Part shown: piece by piece, positions 7,552 to 12,976 of the stretch
How positions within the stretch are numbered: the stretch's first letter is position 1
Layout of the letters: each line of letters begins with the position of its first letter
From: CAXSDR01 sp964236445
GTDB taxonomy: Bacteria; Actinomycetota; Actinomycetes; Motilibacterales; Motilibacteraceae
Length of the DNA stretch: 16,217 bases
Direction of reading: 5' to 3'
Assembly (NCBI GenBank): GCA_964236445.1
Contig: CAXSDR010000088.1
Location: forward strand, 1 to 16,217
Notes under the pieces: generated by a model
Seen by the model: only the letters and a program-made list of their open reading frames with translations
Databases searched by the model: none
Told to the model about the DNA's origin: nothing
Position numbers and translations under genes: made by a program

Positions 7552-7583
7552 GTGGGCGGCGGCGTGGCGTTCGTCACGCCCAC
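7552..7583 (+). terminator. Stem-loop in the gap before erpA
   Basis: GTGGGCG and CGCCCAC form a perfect 7-bp stem, and an alternative inner pairing GGCGTG/CACGCC is also possible. It begins 56 nt after the stop of the glycerate-kinase-like gene and 99 nt before erpA. It has no U-tract, so it could be a factor-assisted terminator or a structured leader of erpA. The remaining 7496-7681 sequence shows no further clear feature; the erpA promoter is presumably within it. Confidence 0.3.
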
Positions 7584-7681
7584 GATCGGCTCGGGTGTGC
7601 CAGCATGGAAGAGATCCGGGGCACGAAGGCGTTCCCCGTCCGTCATAGGGCACTGCAGACGTACCAACAGGAGTCGCGATC

Positions 7682-8053
7682 ATGACCGTGCACAACGACA
7701 CCGTCGAGCTTTCCACCACGGCGCAGGGAAGCGGCGTGCTGCTGACCGATGCTGCGGCCGTCAAGGTGAAGGGCCTGCTCGACCAGGAGGGCCGCGACGA
7801 CCTCGCACTGCGGGTCGCGGTCCAGCCCGGTGGCTGCTCGGGGCTCCGCTACCAGCTCTTCTTCGACGAGCGCACGCTCGATGGTGACGTGGTCGAGGAC
7901 TTCGACGGCGTGGGCGTCGTCGTGGACCGGATGAGCGTCCCCTACCTCGCCGGGGCGACGATCGACTTCGTCGACACGATCGAGAAGCAGGGCTTCACGA
8001 TCGACAACCCCAATGCCGGTGGTTCATGCGCTTGCGGAGACTCCTTCCACTGA
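7682..8053 (+). CDS. erpA: A-type iron-sulfur carrier (ErpA/HesB family)
   Basis: This is a 123-residue A-type carrier that delivers 4Fe-4S clusters to apo-proteins. The three conserved cysteines are present: C52 in QPGGCSG, and C116 and C118 in GSCACGDSF. 'LTDAAAVKVKGLL' near residue 21 and 'FTIDNPNA' near residue 105 are family signatures, and the length is normal with about 18 extra N-terminal residues, as is usual in actinobacteria. The ATG has an AGGAG 9 nt upstream. The gene is preceded by a 186-nt gap, so it probably has its own promoter. Likely clients in this window include NadA, whose 4Fe-4S cluster is essential. Confidence 0.93.
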   Translation: MTVHNDTVELSTTAQGSGVLLTDAAAVKVKGLLDQEGRDDLALRVAVQPGGCSGLRYQLFFDERTLDGDVVEDFDGVGVVVDRMSVPYLAGATIDFVDTIEKQGFTIDNPNAGGSCACGDSFH

Positions 8054-8070
8054 CCGCTGTGCTCACGGGC

Positions 8071-8076
8071 TAGATT
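8071..8076 (+). promoter_or_regulatory. -10-like hexamer upstream of adoK
   Basis: TAGATT matches TANNNT in the 80-nt erpA-adoK gap, 57 nt before the GTG of adoK. No convincing -35 element is seen, so a separate adoK promoter is only possible. Confidence 0.3.
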
Positions 8077-8133
8077 CCTGCCGTTCGACATCTCGTCGCA
8101 CGAGCAGGACATCGCCCCAGCGGAAGGCACCAC

Positions 8134-9123
8134 GTGCGCATCGCCGTCACCGGGTCCATCGCCACCGACCACCTCATGACGTTCCCGGGACGGTTCATCG
8201 ACTCGTTCGTCGCGGGCAAGCTCGACAAGCTGTCGGTGTCGTTCCTCGTTGACGACCTCGAGGTGCGCCGTGGCGGGGTCGGGCCCAACATCGCGTTCGG
8301 TCTCGGGCAGCTCGGCGTGCGCAGCGTCCTGGTCGGCGCCGCAGGCGCCGACTTCGCCGACTACCGCGCATGGCTCGAGGCGCACGGCGTCGACTGCTCG
8401 GGGGTCCTGGTCAGCGACGAGCACAGCACGGCGCGCTTCACCTGCACCACCGACGCCGACCAGAACCAGATTGCGACGTTCTACGCCGGCGCCATGTCCG
8501 TCGCCCGCACGATCGACCTGGCAGCTCTCGTCGACCGGCTGGGTGGCCTCGACCTGGTGCTTGTCGCCCCTGACGACAACGAGGCGATGCTGCGTCACAC
8601 CCGCGCCTGCCGCGCGCTCGGCCTGCCGTTCGCGGCCGACCCTTCCCAGCAGCTTCCCCGCCTCGACGCCGCCGCGGTCGGCGAGCTGGTCGAGGGCGCC
8701 GCCTACCTCTTCTCCAACGAATACGAGTCCGAGCTCATCGCCGCCAAGACCGGCTGGTCGGCCGACGACGTGCTCAGCCGGGTCGGCGTACGCGTGACCA
8801 CACTCGGCGCGGGGGGAGTCTCTCTCACGGCGCGCGGCGCGGCGGAGATCCGGGTCGCCGCTGCCCGGGACGTGACGCCGGTCGACCCGACCGGCGGAGG
8901 CGATGCCTTCCGTGGTGGCTTCCTCGCGGGGTTGTCCTGGGGGCTCGGGCACGAGAGCGCGGCGCAGGTGGGCTGCGTGCTCGCGGCTTACGTCCTCGAG
9001 TCTGTCGGCACGCAGGAATACGACGTGACGCCTGCCTCGCTGCTCGAGCGGCTCACCGCCTCCTATGGCAGCGCAGCGGCCGACGAGGTCATGCCGCACC
9101 TGCCTGTCGCCGCGACCGTCTGA
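8134..9123 (+). CDS. adoK: Adenosine kinase, PfkB/ribokinase family
   Basis: This 329-residue PfkB sugar/nucleoside kinase opens with MRIAVTGSIATDHLM, runs through RGGVGPNIAF (46-55) and ends its active site with DPTGGGDAFRGGF (251-263), where D257 is the catalytic base and the Gly run forms the anion hole. The N-terminus, the 'SFLVDDL' segment, 'GAAGADFADYR', 'ARFTCTTD' and 'ADPSQQL' closely recall M. tuberculosis Rv2202c, shown to be a bacterial adenosine kinase (ATP + adenosine to AMP, purine salvage). The substrate is therefore assigned by family resemblance; another sugar remains possible. The GTG at 8134 follows a GGAAGG about 6 nt upstream. The gene sits between erpA and aat on the same strand with a 26-nt gap to aat, so the two are probably cotranscribed. 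Confidence 0.85.
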   Translation: MRIAVTGSIATDHLMTFPGRFIDSFVAGKLDKLSVSFLVDDLEVRRGGVGPNIAFGLGQLGVRSVLVGAAGADFADYRAWLEAHGVDCSGVLVSDEHSTARFTCTTDADQNQIATFYAGAMSVARTIDLAALVDRLGGLDLVLVAPDDNEAMLRHTRACRALGLPFAADPSQQLPRLDAAAVGELVEGAAYLFSNEYESELIAAKTGWSADDVLSRVGVRVTTLGAGGVSLTARGAAEIRVAAARDVTPVDPTGGGDAFRGGFLAGLSWGLGHESAAQVGCVLAAYVLESVGTQEYDVTPASLLERLTASYGSAAADEVMPHLPVAATV

Positions 9124-9149
9124 TCCCGGCCGGGGCAGGCCGTGGTGAC

Positions 9150-9866
9150 GTGACCCCGATCGAGCCGCTCCCGTGTCGGTGGGTCCTGCCCCGTGCCACG
9201 CGTCCGCTCGTCGGCGACGTCGTGGGTGTCGGGGCCGATCTCGAGCCCGGGACCCTGCTCGCCGCCTATCGCACGGGGCTCTTTCCCATGCGCGTCGATG
9301 GCCTGTCCGGGCCGCTCGGCTGGTGGTCACCGGATCCTCGCGGCATTCTGCCGCTGCAACGGCTGCGGGTGAGCCGGTCGCTGCGTCGATCGGTCGAGCG
9401 GGCCGAGGTCACGGTGGACCTCGCTTTCGACGACGTGGTCGCCGGGTGCGCCGCGACTGACCGCGACGGGGCGTGGATCGACGCCGGCTTCGCGGCCGCC
9501 TACAGCGAGCTGCACCGGTTGGGCTGGGCGCACTCGGTGGAGGTCTGGTCGACCGGCGGCAACCTGGCCGGGGGGCTCTACGGCGTCGCGGTGGGCGGGC
9601 TGTTCGCGGGCGAGTCGATGTTCCACCGGAAGACCGATGCCTCCAAGGTCGCGCTCGTGCACCTCGTGAGCCTGCTCGCCGACGATCAGCCCGAGCGTCG
9701 GCTGCTCGACGTGCAGTGGCTCACGCCCCATCTGGCGAGCCTCGGCGCCGTGCAGGTGCCGCGTCGCCGCTATCTGCGCCTGCTGCGGGAGGCGCTGACG
9801 CTCCCGCAGCCGGGCGGGTTCACGGTCGCCGACAGCGGGTCTGCCGCGCCCGCGTACGAGGGCTGA
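9150..9866 (+). CDS. aat: Leucyl/phenylalanyl-tRNA-protein transferase
   Basis: Aat moves Leu or Phe from tRNA to the N-terminus of proteins starting with Arg or Lys, marking them for ClpS/ClpAP degradation (N-end rule). The 238-residue protein has the full run of family motifs: 'YRTGLFPM', 'GWWSPDPRGILP', 'DGAWI', 'HSVEVW', GGLYGVAVGGLFAGESMFHR, 'DASKVALVHLV' and 'LLDVQWLTPHLASLGA'. The length is normal. The start is a GTG at 9150; the only upstream purine run (GGGGCAGG) is poorly placed, so start confidence is moderate. It lies 26 nt after adoK and is followed by a strong hairpin, suggesting that the adoK-aat transcript ends here. Confidence 0.93.
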   Translation: MTPIEPLPCRWVLPRATRPLVGDVVGVGADLEPGTLLAAYRTGLFPMRVDGLSGPLGWWSPDPRGILPLQRLRVSRSLRRSVERAEVTVDLAFDDVVAGCAATDRDGAWIDAGFAAAYSELHRLGWAHSVEVWSTGGNLAGGLYGVAVGGLFAGESMFHRKTDASKVALVHLVSLLADDQPERRLLDVQWLTPHLASLGAVQVPRRRYLRLLREALTLPQPGGFTVADSGSAAPAYEG

Positions 9867-9888
9867 CGGGCCGGTCTTCCCGGCCGTC
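9865..9888 (+). terminator. GC-rich hairpin after aat
   Basis: GACGGGCCGG, loop TCTT, CCCGGCCGTC begins in the aat stop codon. It forms about 9 bp with one bulged G, followed by a weakly T-rich stretch (TCTGGTTCAGTT). This is a candidate rho-independent terminator separating aat from the transporter gene. Confidence 0.5.
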
Positions 9889-9990
9889 TGGTTCAGTTCC
9901 CTGGTGAGCGAGCAGACCGGCAGCCTGCGGGACGCGCCAGACACCGCAGGCGACTGCCTCCCGCCCGAACTCGAGAGCCAGGTGGAACCG

Positions 9991-10722
9991 ATGACTGCAG
10001 CAGATGCGGCGGACCCGCTCGCGGAGGTCGTCGAGCCGCACTCCGGGCGGCTCGCCGGGCGCCTCAACTGGCTGCGTGCGGGCGTGCTCGGCGCCAACGA
10101 CGGCATCGTCTCCGTCGCCGGCATCGTCGTGGGCGTCGCGGGCGCTACGCGCGATCGGGGTCCGATCTTCACCGCGGGCCTCGCCGGTCTGGTGGCGGGA
10201 GCCGTGTCGATGTCGTTGGGGGAGTACGTCTCGGTCAGCAGCCAGCGTGACACCGAGACGGCGCTGCTCGCCCAGGAGACGCGCGAGCTCGAGGAGAATC
10301 CCGAGGGAGAGCTCGACGAACTGACGGAGATCTACCAGGCCCGCGGTCTCTCACCTGCGACCGCGCGCCAGGTGGCCGTGGAGCTCACCGCTGTCGACGC
10401 CCTCGCCGCGCATCTGGACGCGGAGCTCGGGATCAACCTCGACGACCTCGTCGACCCGCGCCAGGCCGCCGTGGCGTCAGCGCTGTCCTTCGTGCTCGGC
10501 GCGGCGCTGCCGCTCGTGGCCATCCTCGTCACGCCCGCCGCGTGGCGGGTGCTCGTGACCGTCATCGCCGTGCTCATGGCGCTGGCGCTGACCGGCGCCG
10601 TCAGTGCGCGGCTCGGCGGGAGCAACCCGCGCCGGGCCGTGGTGCGGGTGCTGGTCGGCGGCGCGCTCGGCCTGTCGTTCACCTATCTCGTGGGCCACGT
10701 CTTCGGCACGACGGTGCATTGA
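9991..10722 (+). CDS. VIT1/CCC1-family membrane transporter (iron/manganese)
   Basis: This 243-residue protein belongs to the VIT family, which exports or sequesters Fe2+/Mn2+. Evidence is the opening HSGRLAGRLNWLRAGVLGAN(DG) at about residues 17-38 and the second signature GAVSMSLGEYVSVSSQRDTE (70-89). An acidic cytosolic helix (about 90-155, many Glu/Asp, the metal-binding region of the family) comes next, followed by three C-terminal hydrophobic helices (about 158-181, 185-204 and 217-238), giving the usual five membrane segments. I prefer the ATG at 9991 because AGGTGG lies 5 nt upstream; the frame stays open to a GTG at 9904 that has no Shine-Dalgarno and would add 29 non-conserved residues. 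Which metal is carried cannot be told. It stands alone, convergent with the TusA-like gene. Confidence 0.88.
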   Translation: MTAADAADPLAEVVEPHSGRLAGRLNWLRAGVLGANDGIVSVAGIVVGVAGATRDRGPIFTAGLAGLVAGAVSMSLGEYVSVSSQRDTETALLAQETRELEENPEGELDELTEIYQARGLSPATARQVAVELTAVDALAAHLDAELGINLDDLVDPRQAAVASALSFVLGAALPLVAILVTPAAWRVLVTVIAVLMALALTGAVSARLGGSNPRRAVVRVLVGGALGLSFTYLVGHVFGTTVH

Positions 10723-10753
10723 GCGCACTGAGCATATTGAGGGCACTGAGCGC
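10718..10753. repeat. Two 18-bp imperfect tandem copies at the transporter stop
   Basis: ATTGAGCGCACTGAGCAT is followed directly by a second copy with three differences (ATTGAGGGCACTGAGCGC). The first copy contains the stop codon of the VIT-family gene. It lies in the 40-nt gap between convergent genes and looks like a duplication of the gene end. Confidence 0.7.
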
Positions 10754-10762
10754 ACGTGGCCG

Positions 10763-11008
10763 TCAGCTGAGTCGACGCACCACATAGCCGGTCCCGGCCG
10801 GGCGGCTACGCGCCCCGACATAGGCGTGGCCGCGCATGCGGCACCAGGCGGGGATGTCGAGGCCCGCGGCCTCGTCATCGGCGAGCACGCAGACCAGCGA
10901 GCCGACGGGCACCTGCCCGATGTGGCGAGCCAGCGCGATGACCGGCAGGGGGCAGCGCTGGCCCAGGGTGTCGAGCTCGAGCGACGGGTCCTCCTGCGCG
11001 TCGGTCAC
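10763..11008 (-). CDS. TusA-like sulfur carrier protein
   Basis: This 81-residue protein has the TusA/SirA fold signature: LELDTLGQRCPLPVIALAR, where C19 of the CPxP motif would carry the persulfide, then 'G.LVCVLADDEAAGLDIPAWC.M.GH' as in the alpha-beta half of the fold. TusA proteins accept sulfur from a cysteine desulfurase and pass it on to tRNA thiolation, molybdenum cofactor or other acceptors. The GTG start lies in a GTGA overlap with the upstream desulfurase-like gene, which fixes the start and implies coupled translation. In some actinobacteria (Streptomyces, from memory) the two occur as one fused protein, supporting a working pair. A longer open frame to 11260 only covers the neighbour. 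The final acceptor is unknown. Confidence 0.85.
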   Translation of the reverse strand: MTDAQEDPSLELDTLGQRCPLPVIALARHIGQVPVGSLVCVLADDEAAGLDIPAWCRMRGHAYVGARSRPAGTGYVVRRLS

Positions 11009-12147
11009 AGCCCGCCCGCTCCCGTGCGACCGCGCAGCTCGGTCACGACCCTGGGCAGCACGCGCAGAAAAGCCTCGACGGTGTCGTCGGTGGTCCCCGG
11101 CAGCAGCGAGACGCGCACGTTGCCGTGAGTGAGCACGCCCATGGCTGCCAGGACGTGGCTCGGGCGCAGCGTGCTCGACGTGCAGGCAGAGCCGCTTCCC
11201 ACCGCGAACCCCGCCCTGTCGAGCTCGGTCACGAGCGCCTCGCCGTCGACGTAGAGGCACGAGAACGTCACCACATGCGGCAGCCTGTCCACCGGGTCGC
11301 CGACCACGTCGACGTCGGGAACGGCCGCCTCGACGCCCGTGCGGACCCGCTCGACCAGGGCGTGCAGGCGCGGCCCGTCGGTCGCGGCGGCCGACACGGC
11401 CGCCTCGAGCCCCGCAGCGGCGGCCAGCGCGTCAGGCAGCGCGACATCTCCCGGAACACGGCCCGACTCGGCGTCGTCGTCGGGCCCCGCCGAGCGCCAG
11501 CGCACCGACCGCCGGATGCCCAGCACGGCGACGCCCGGCGGGCCGCCCCAACCGCGGGCGCCGGCCGACAGCAGTCCCCAGACCGGCGCCACGGCGATGT
11601 GGCCGAGGGCGTGGCTGGCGTCGACGAGCAGGGGTACGCCGGCCGCATCGCACGCCTCGGCGGCCTCTCTGACGGGCTGGCAGGTGCCGACCTCGGCGTT
11701 CGCGGCCTGCAGGCACGCCAGGGCTACGCCGGGGGCAGCGACGCCTGCCGCGAACGCGTCCAGGTCGACGCGACCCAGCGGGTCGACGCCGATCACCTGG
11801 GCGGCGGTCGGCGCCGAGTGCTGCGCGGCGGCGAGCACGCTGGAGTGCTCGACGGCGCTGAGCACGACCGTTGCCCCGGTGCGCCGCCGCCCGAACAGCG
11901 TGCCCGCGACGGCGAGGTGGACGGCCTGGGCGCCCGACCCGGCGAAGGACACCTCGTCGGCGCGCACCTGGAGCACTGCGGCGACCGCTTCGCGTGCCGC
12001 ATCGAGAAGCAGGCCGGCACGGCGTCCCTCGGCGTGCAGGCGGCGAGGGTCGGCCCAGCCGTCGTCGAGGGCGGCGAGCAGCGCCTCGCGGGCCGCCCTC
12101 GACATCGGCCGGCCGCTGACCGCGTCGAGATAGCCAGGGCGGGTCAT
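11005..12147 (-). CDS. Cysteine-desulfurase-like class V aminotransferase lacking the PLP lysine
   Basis: The 380-residue sequence follows the NifS/IscS fold: YLDAVSGRPM start, SGAQAVH (71-77), VEHSSVL with stacking H101, ANAEVGT (149-155), DASHALGH (176-183), GGPPGVAVLG (201-210) and the sulfur-loop GSGSACTSSTLRP (317-329) with C322. It departs sharply from a working enzyme. Where the family has 'SAHKWGGPPG', this reads GARGWGGPPG, so the PLP-binding Lys is Gly199 and the preceding His is Arg198. The Gln of 'DxxQ' is His179. No lysine occurs anywhere in the protein. I checked the codons at 11530-11570. The start is the ATG at 12147, where similarity begins; the frame is open to 12531 without similarity. 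The TusA-like gene overlaps its stop. Pseudoenzyme or altered chemistry are both possible. Confidence 0.85.
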   Translation of the reverse strand: MTRPGYLDAVSGRPMSRAAREALLAALDDGWADPRRLHAEGRRAGLLLDAAREAVAAVLQVRADEVSFAGSGAQAVHLAVAGTLFGRRRTGATVVLSAVEHSSVLAAAQHSAPTAAQVIGVDPLGRVDLDAFAAGVAAPGVALACLQAANAEVGTCQPVREAAEACDAAGVPLLVDASHALGHIAVAPVWGLLSAGARGWGGPPGVAVLGIRRSVRWRSAGPDDDAESGRVPGDVALPDALAAAAGLEAAVSAAATDGPRLHALVERVRTGVEAAVPDVDVVGDPVDRLPHVVTFSCLYVDGEALVTELDRAGFAVGSGSACTSSTLRPSHVLAAMGVLTHGNVRVSLLPGTTDDTVEAFLRVLPRVVTELRGRTGAGGL

Positions 12148-12153
12148 GTCGCC

Positions 12154-12159
12154 ACGGTA
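12154..12159 (-). promoter_or_regulatory. -10 box for a leaderless desulfurase-like transcript
   Basis: TACCGT on the minus strand lies exactly 6 nt before the ATG at 12147, with no Shine-Dalgarno between. This geometry puts the transcription start at the start codon, common for actinobacterial leaderless mRNAs. No clear -35 element is seen. Confidence 0.45.
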
Positions 12160-12191
12160 GGTGCTGGCCGGGGGCGGCGCGCTGCGCCGGA

Positions 12192-12290
12192 CGTCCGTTC
12201 GCCGCACGCCCGCGCCTCGCGCCGGCGGCCATGGTGCACCCGTGAGCAGTTGGCCTGGACCTGCGCCGTGCCGGGCGGCCGGAACGGACG
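12192..12290. repeat. Spaced 9-bp perfect inverted repeat
   Basis: CGTCCGTTC (12192-12200) and GAACGGACG (12282-12290) are perfect inverted copies 81 nt apart in the 152-nt gap between the desulfurase-like gene and the CGNR regulator. The right arm ends 10 nt before the regulator's stop. It could be a long hairpin acting as a terminator for the regulator, or a boundary mark of the regulator-transporter cassette; chance is not excluded in GC-rich DNA. Confidence 0.35.
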
Positions 12291-12299
12291 CCACCAACG

Positions 12300-12899
12300 T
12301 CACCGGATGTTGGCCTTCTTGGCCCGTTGGCCCTGCTTCTTGGCGTGGTTCCCACATGTGTCCATGGAGCACCAGCGTCGGGTTCCGGGGCGCGAGCTGT
12401 CCAGGAACAGTGCGCCGCAGTAGGGGCCTGCACAGTCGCGAACACGAGATGTGAGCGGTGATGTGACGAGGTCGAGAGTGTCTCGAGCTATCAGGGAGAG
12501 AAGCGAACTGGCAGGAGTGGTTGCGCTCCACAGCAGGGACCCGTCGGAGCCGAGTGAGGGAACGGGTGTGGGTGCTTGGGCCGCGGTCTCGACGCTGGCC
12601 ACGGCCGGGTCGGCTGGCGTGGCGGTGCGGTCGTCGCTGCGACTCACCAGGACCAACTCGTAGACGGCTTCGCGGAGCCGTCGGGCGTTCTGCACGTCGG
12701 AGGCGGTCATCGGGGCGCCTTGGTCGGGCGGGAGGAACGCAAATGTCTGCGCCCAGGCGGCAAGAGCGTGCTCGTCCACGAGTTCCTCGGTGGCCTGCGG
12801 CGTACCGCGAAAGCGCAGGGTGCGGATGAAGTCGAGGCAGAGCCGCCCGGCTCCCTGTCGGAACACGGGTGCCGGCATCACGCCGGCGTGGGGATCCAT
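12300..12899 (-). CDS. CGNR zinc-finger transcriptional regulator
   Basis: This 199-residue protein has the two-part architecture of ABATE/CGNR regulators: an N-terminal stress-ligand domain (GRLCLDFIRTL near 18-27, then a Leu/Ala-rich helical region) and a C-terminal zinc finger with C156, C161, C177 and C182 (CAGPYCGALFLDSSR and RRWCSMDTCGNH). The signature tetrapeptide is CGNH rather than CGNR, followed by a Lys/Arg-rich tail. The ATG at 12899 has a TAATCT -10 box 6 nt upstream, consistent with a leaderless transcript. It is divergent from an MFS transporter across a short gap holding a perfect inverted repeat, so it most likely controls itself and that transporter. The ligand is unknown. 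Codon and base usage look less GC-biased than in the flanking genes. Confidence 0.85.
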   Translation of the reverse strand: MDPHAGVMPAPVFRQGAGRLCLDFIRTLRFRGTPQATEELVDEHALAAWAQTFAFLPPDQGAPMTASDVQNARRLREAVYELVLVSRSDDRTATPADPAVASVETAAQAPTPVPSLGSDGSLLWSATTPASSLLSLIARDTLDLVTSPLTSRVRDCAGPYCGALFLDSSRPGTRRWCSMDTCGNHAKKQGQRAKKANIR

Positions 12900-12905
12900 C
12901 GCCCC

Positions 12906-12911
12906 AGATTA
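12906..12911 (-). promoter_or_regulatory. -10 box of the CGNR regulator gene
   Basis: TAATCT on the minus strand is 6 nt from the ATG at 12899, predicting a leaderless mRNA. A -35 element with a 17-nt spacer would fall at 12929-12934, inside the left arm of the neighbouring inverted repeat, so a protein bound there would block it. Confidence 0.5.
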
Positions 12912-12926
12912 CCGTGCACCTGTCTA

Positions 12927-12952
12927 ACTGGTACCGTTTCGGACGTACCAGT
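12927..12952. promoter_or_regulatory. Putative operator between regulator and transporter
   Basis: ACTGGTAC, 10-nt spacer, GTACCAGT is a perfect 8-bp inverted repeat in the 77-nt divergent gap. The left arm also sits in a local near-palindrome (AACTGGTACCGTT). The arms are 18 nt apart centre to centre, nearly two helical turns, which fits a dimeric regulator. The adjacent CGNR protein is the obvious candidate binder; a TetR-type protein encoded elsewhere is the alternative. Confidence 0.6.
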
Positions 12953-12965
12953 CAAACCGGTTCCC

Positions 12966-12971
12966 GGAGGT
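12966..12971 (+). promoter_or_regulatory. Ribosome binding site of the MFS gene
   Basis: GGAGGT 5 nt before the GTG at 12977. It fixes the start of the transporter and excludes the upstream open frame that reaches back to 12869. Confidence 0.7.
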
Positions 12972-12976
12972 ATTTC

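Noticed and set aside
7942..9330. 462-residue minus-strand open frame opposite erpA and adoK
   Set aside because: Low-complexity Arg/Ala/Glu-rich translation antisense to two well-supported genes; no ribosome site or motif.
11125..12423. 432-residue plus-strand open frame opposite the desulfurase-like gene
   Set aside because: Antisense shadow; the minus-strand frame carries aligned class V aminotransferase motifs, this one none.
12148..12531. N-terminal extension of the desulfurase-like frame
   Set aside because: Family similarity starts at the ATG at 12147; the extension runs over the 3' end of the CGNR gene and has no recognisable sequence.
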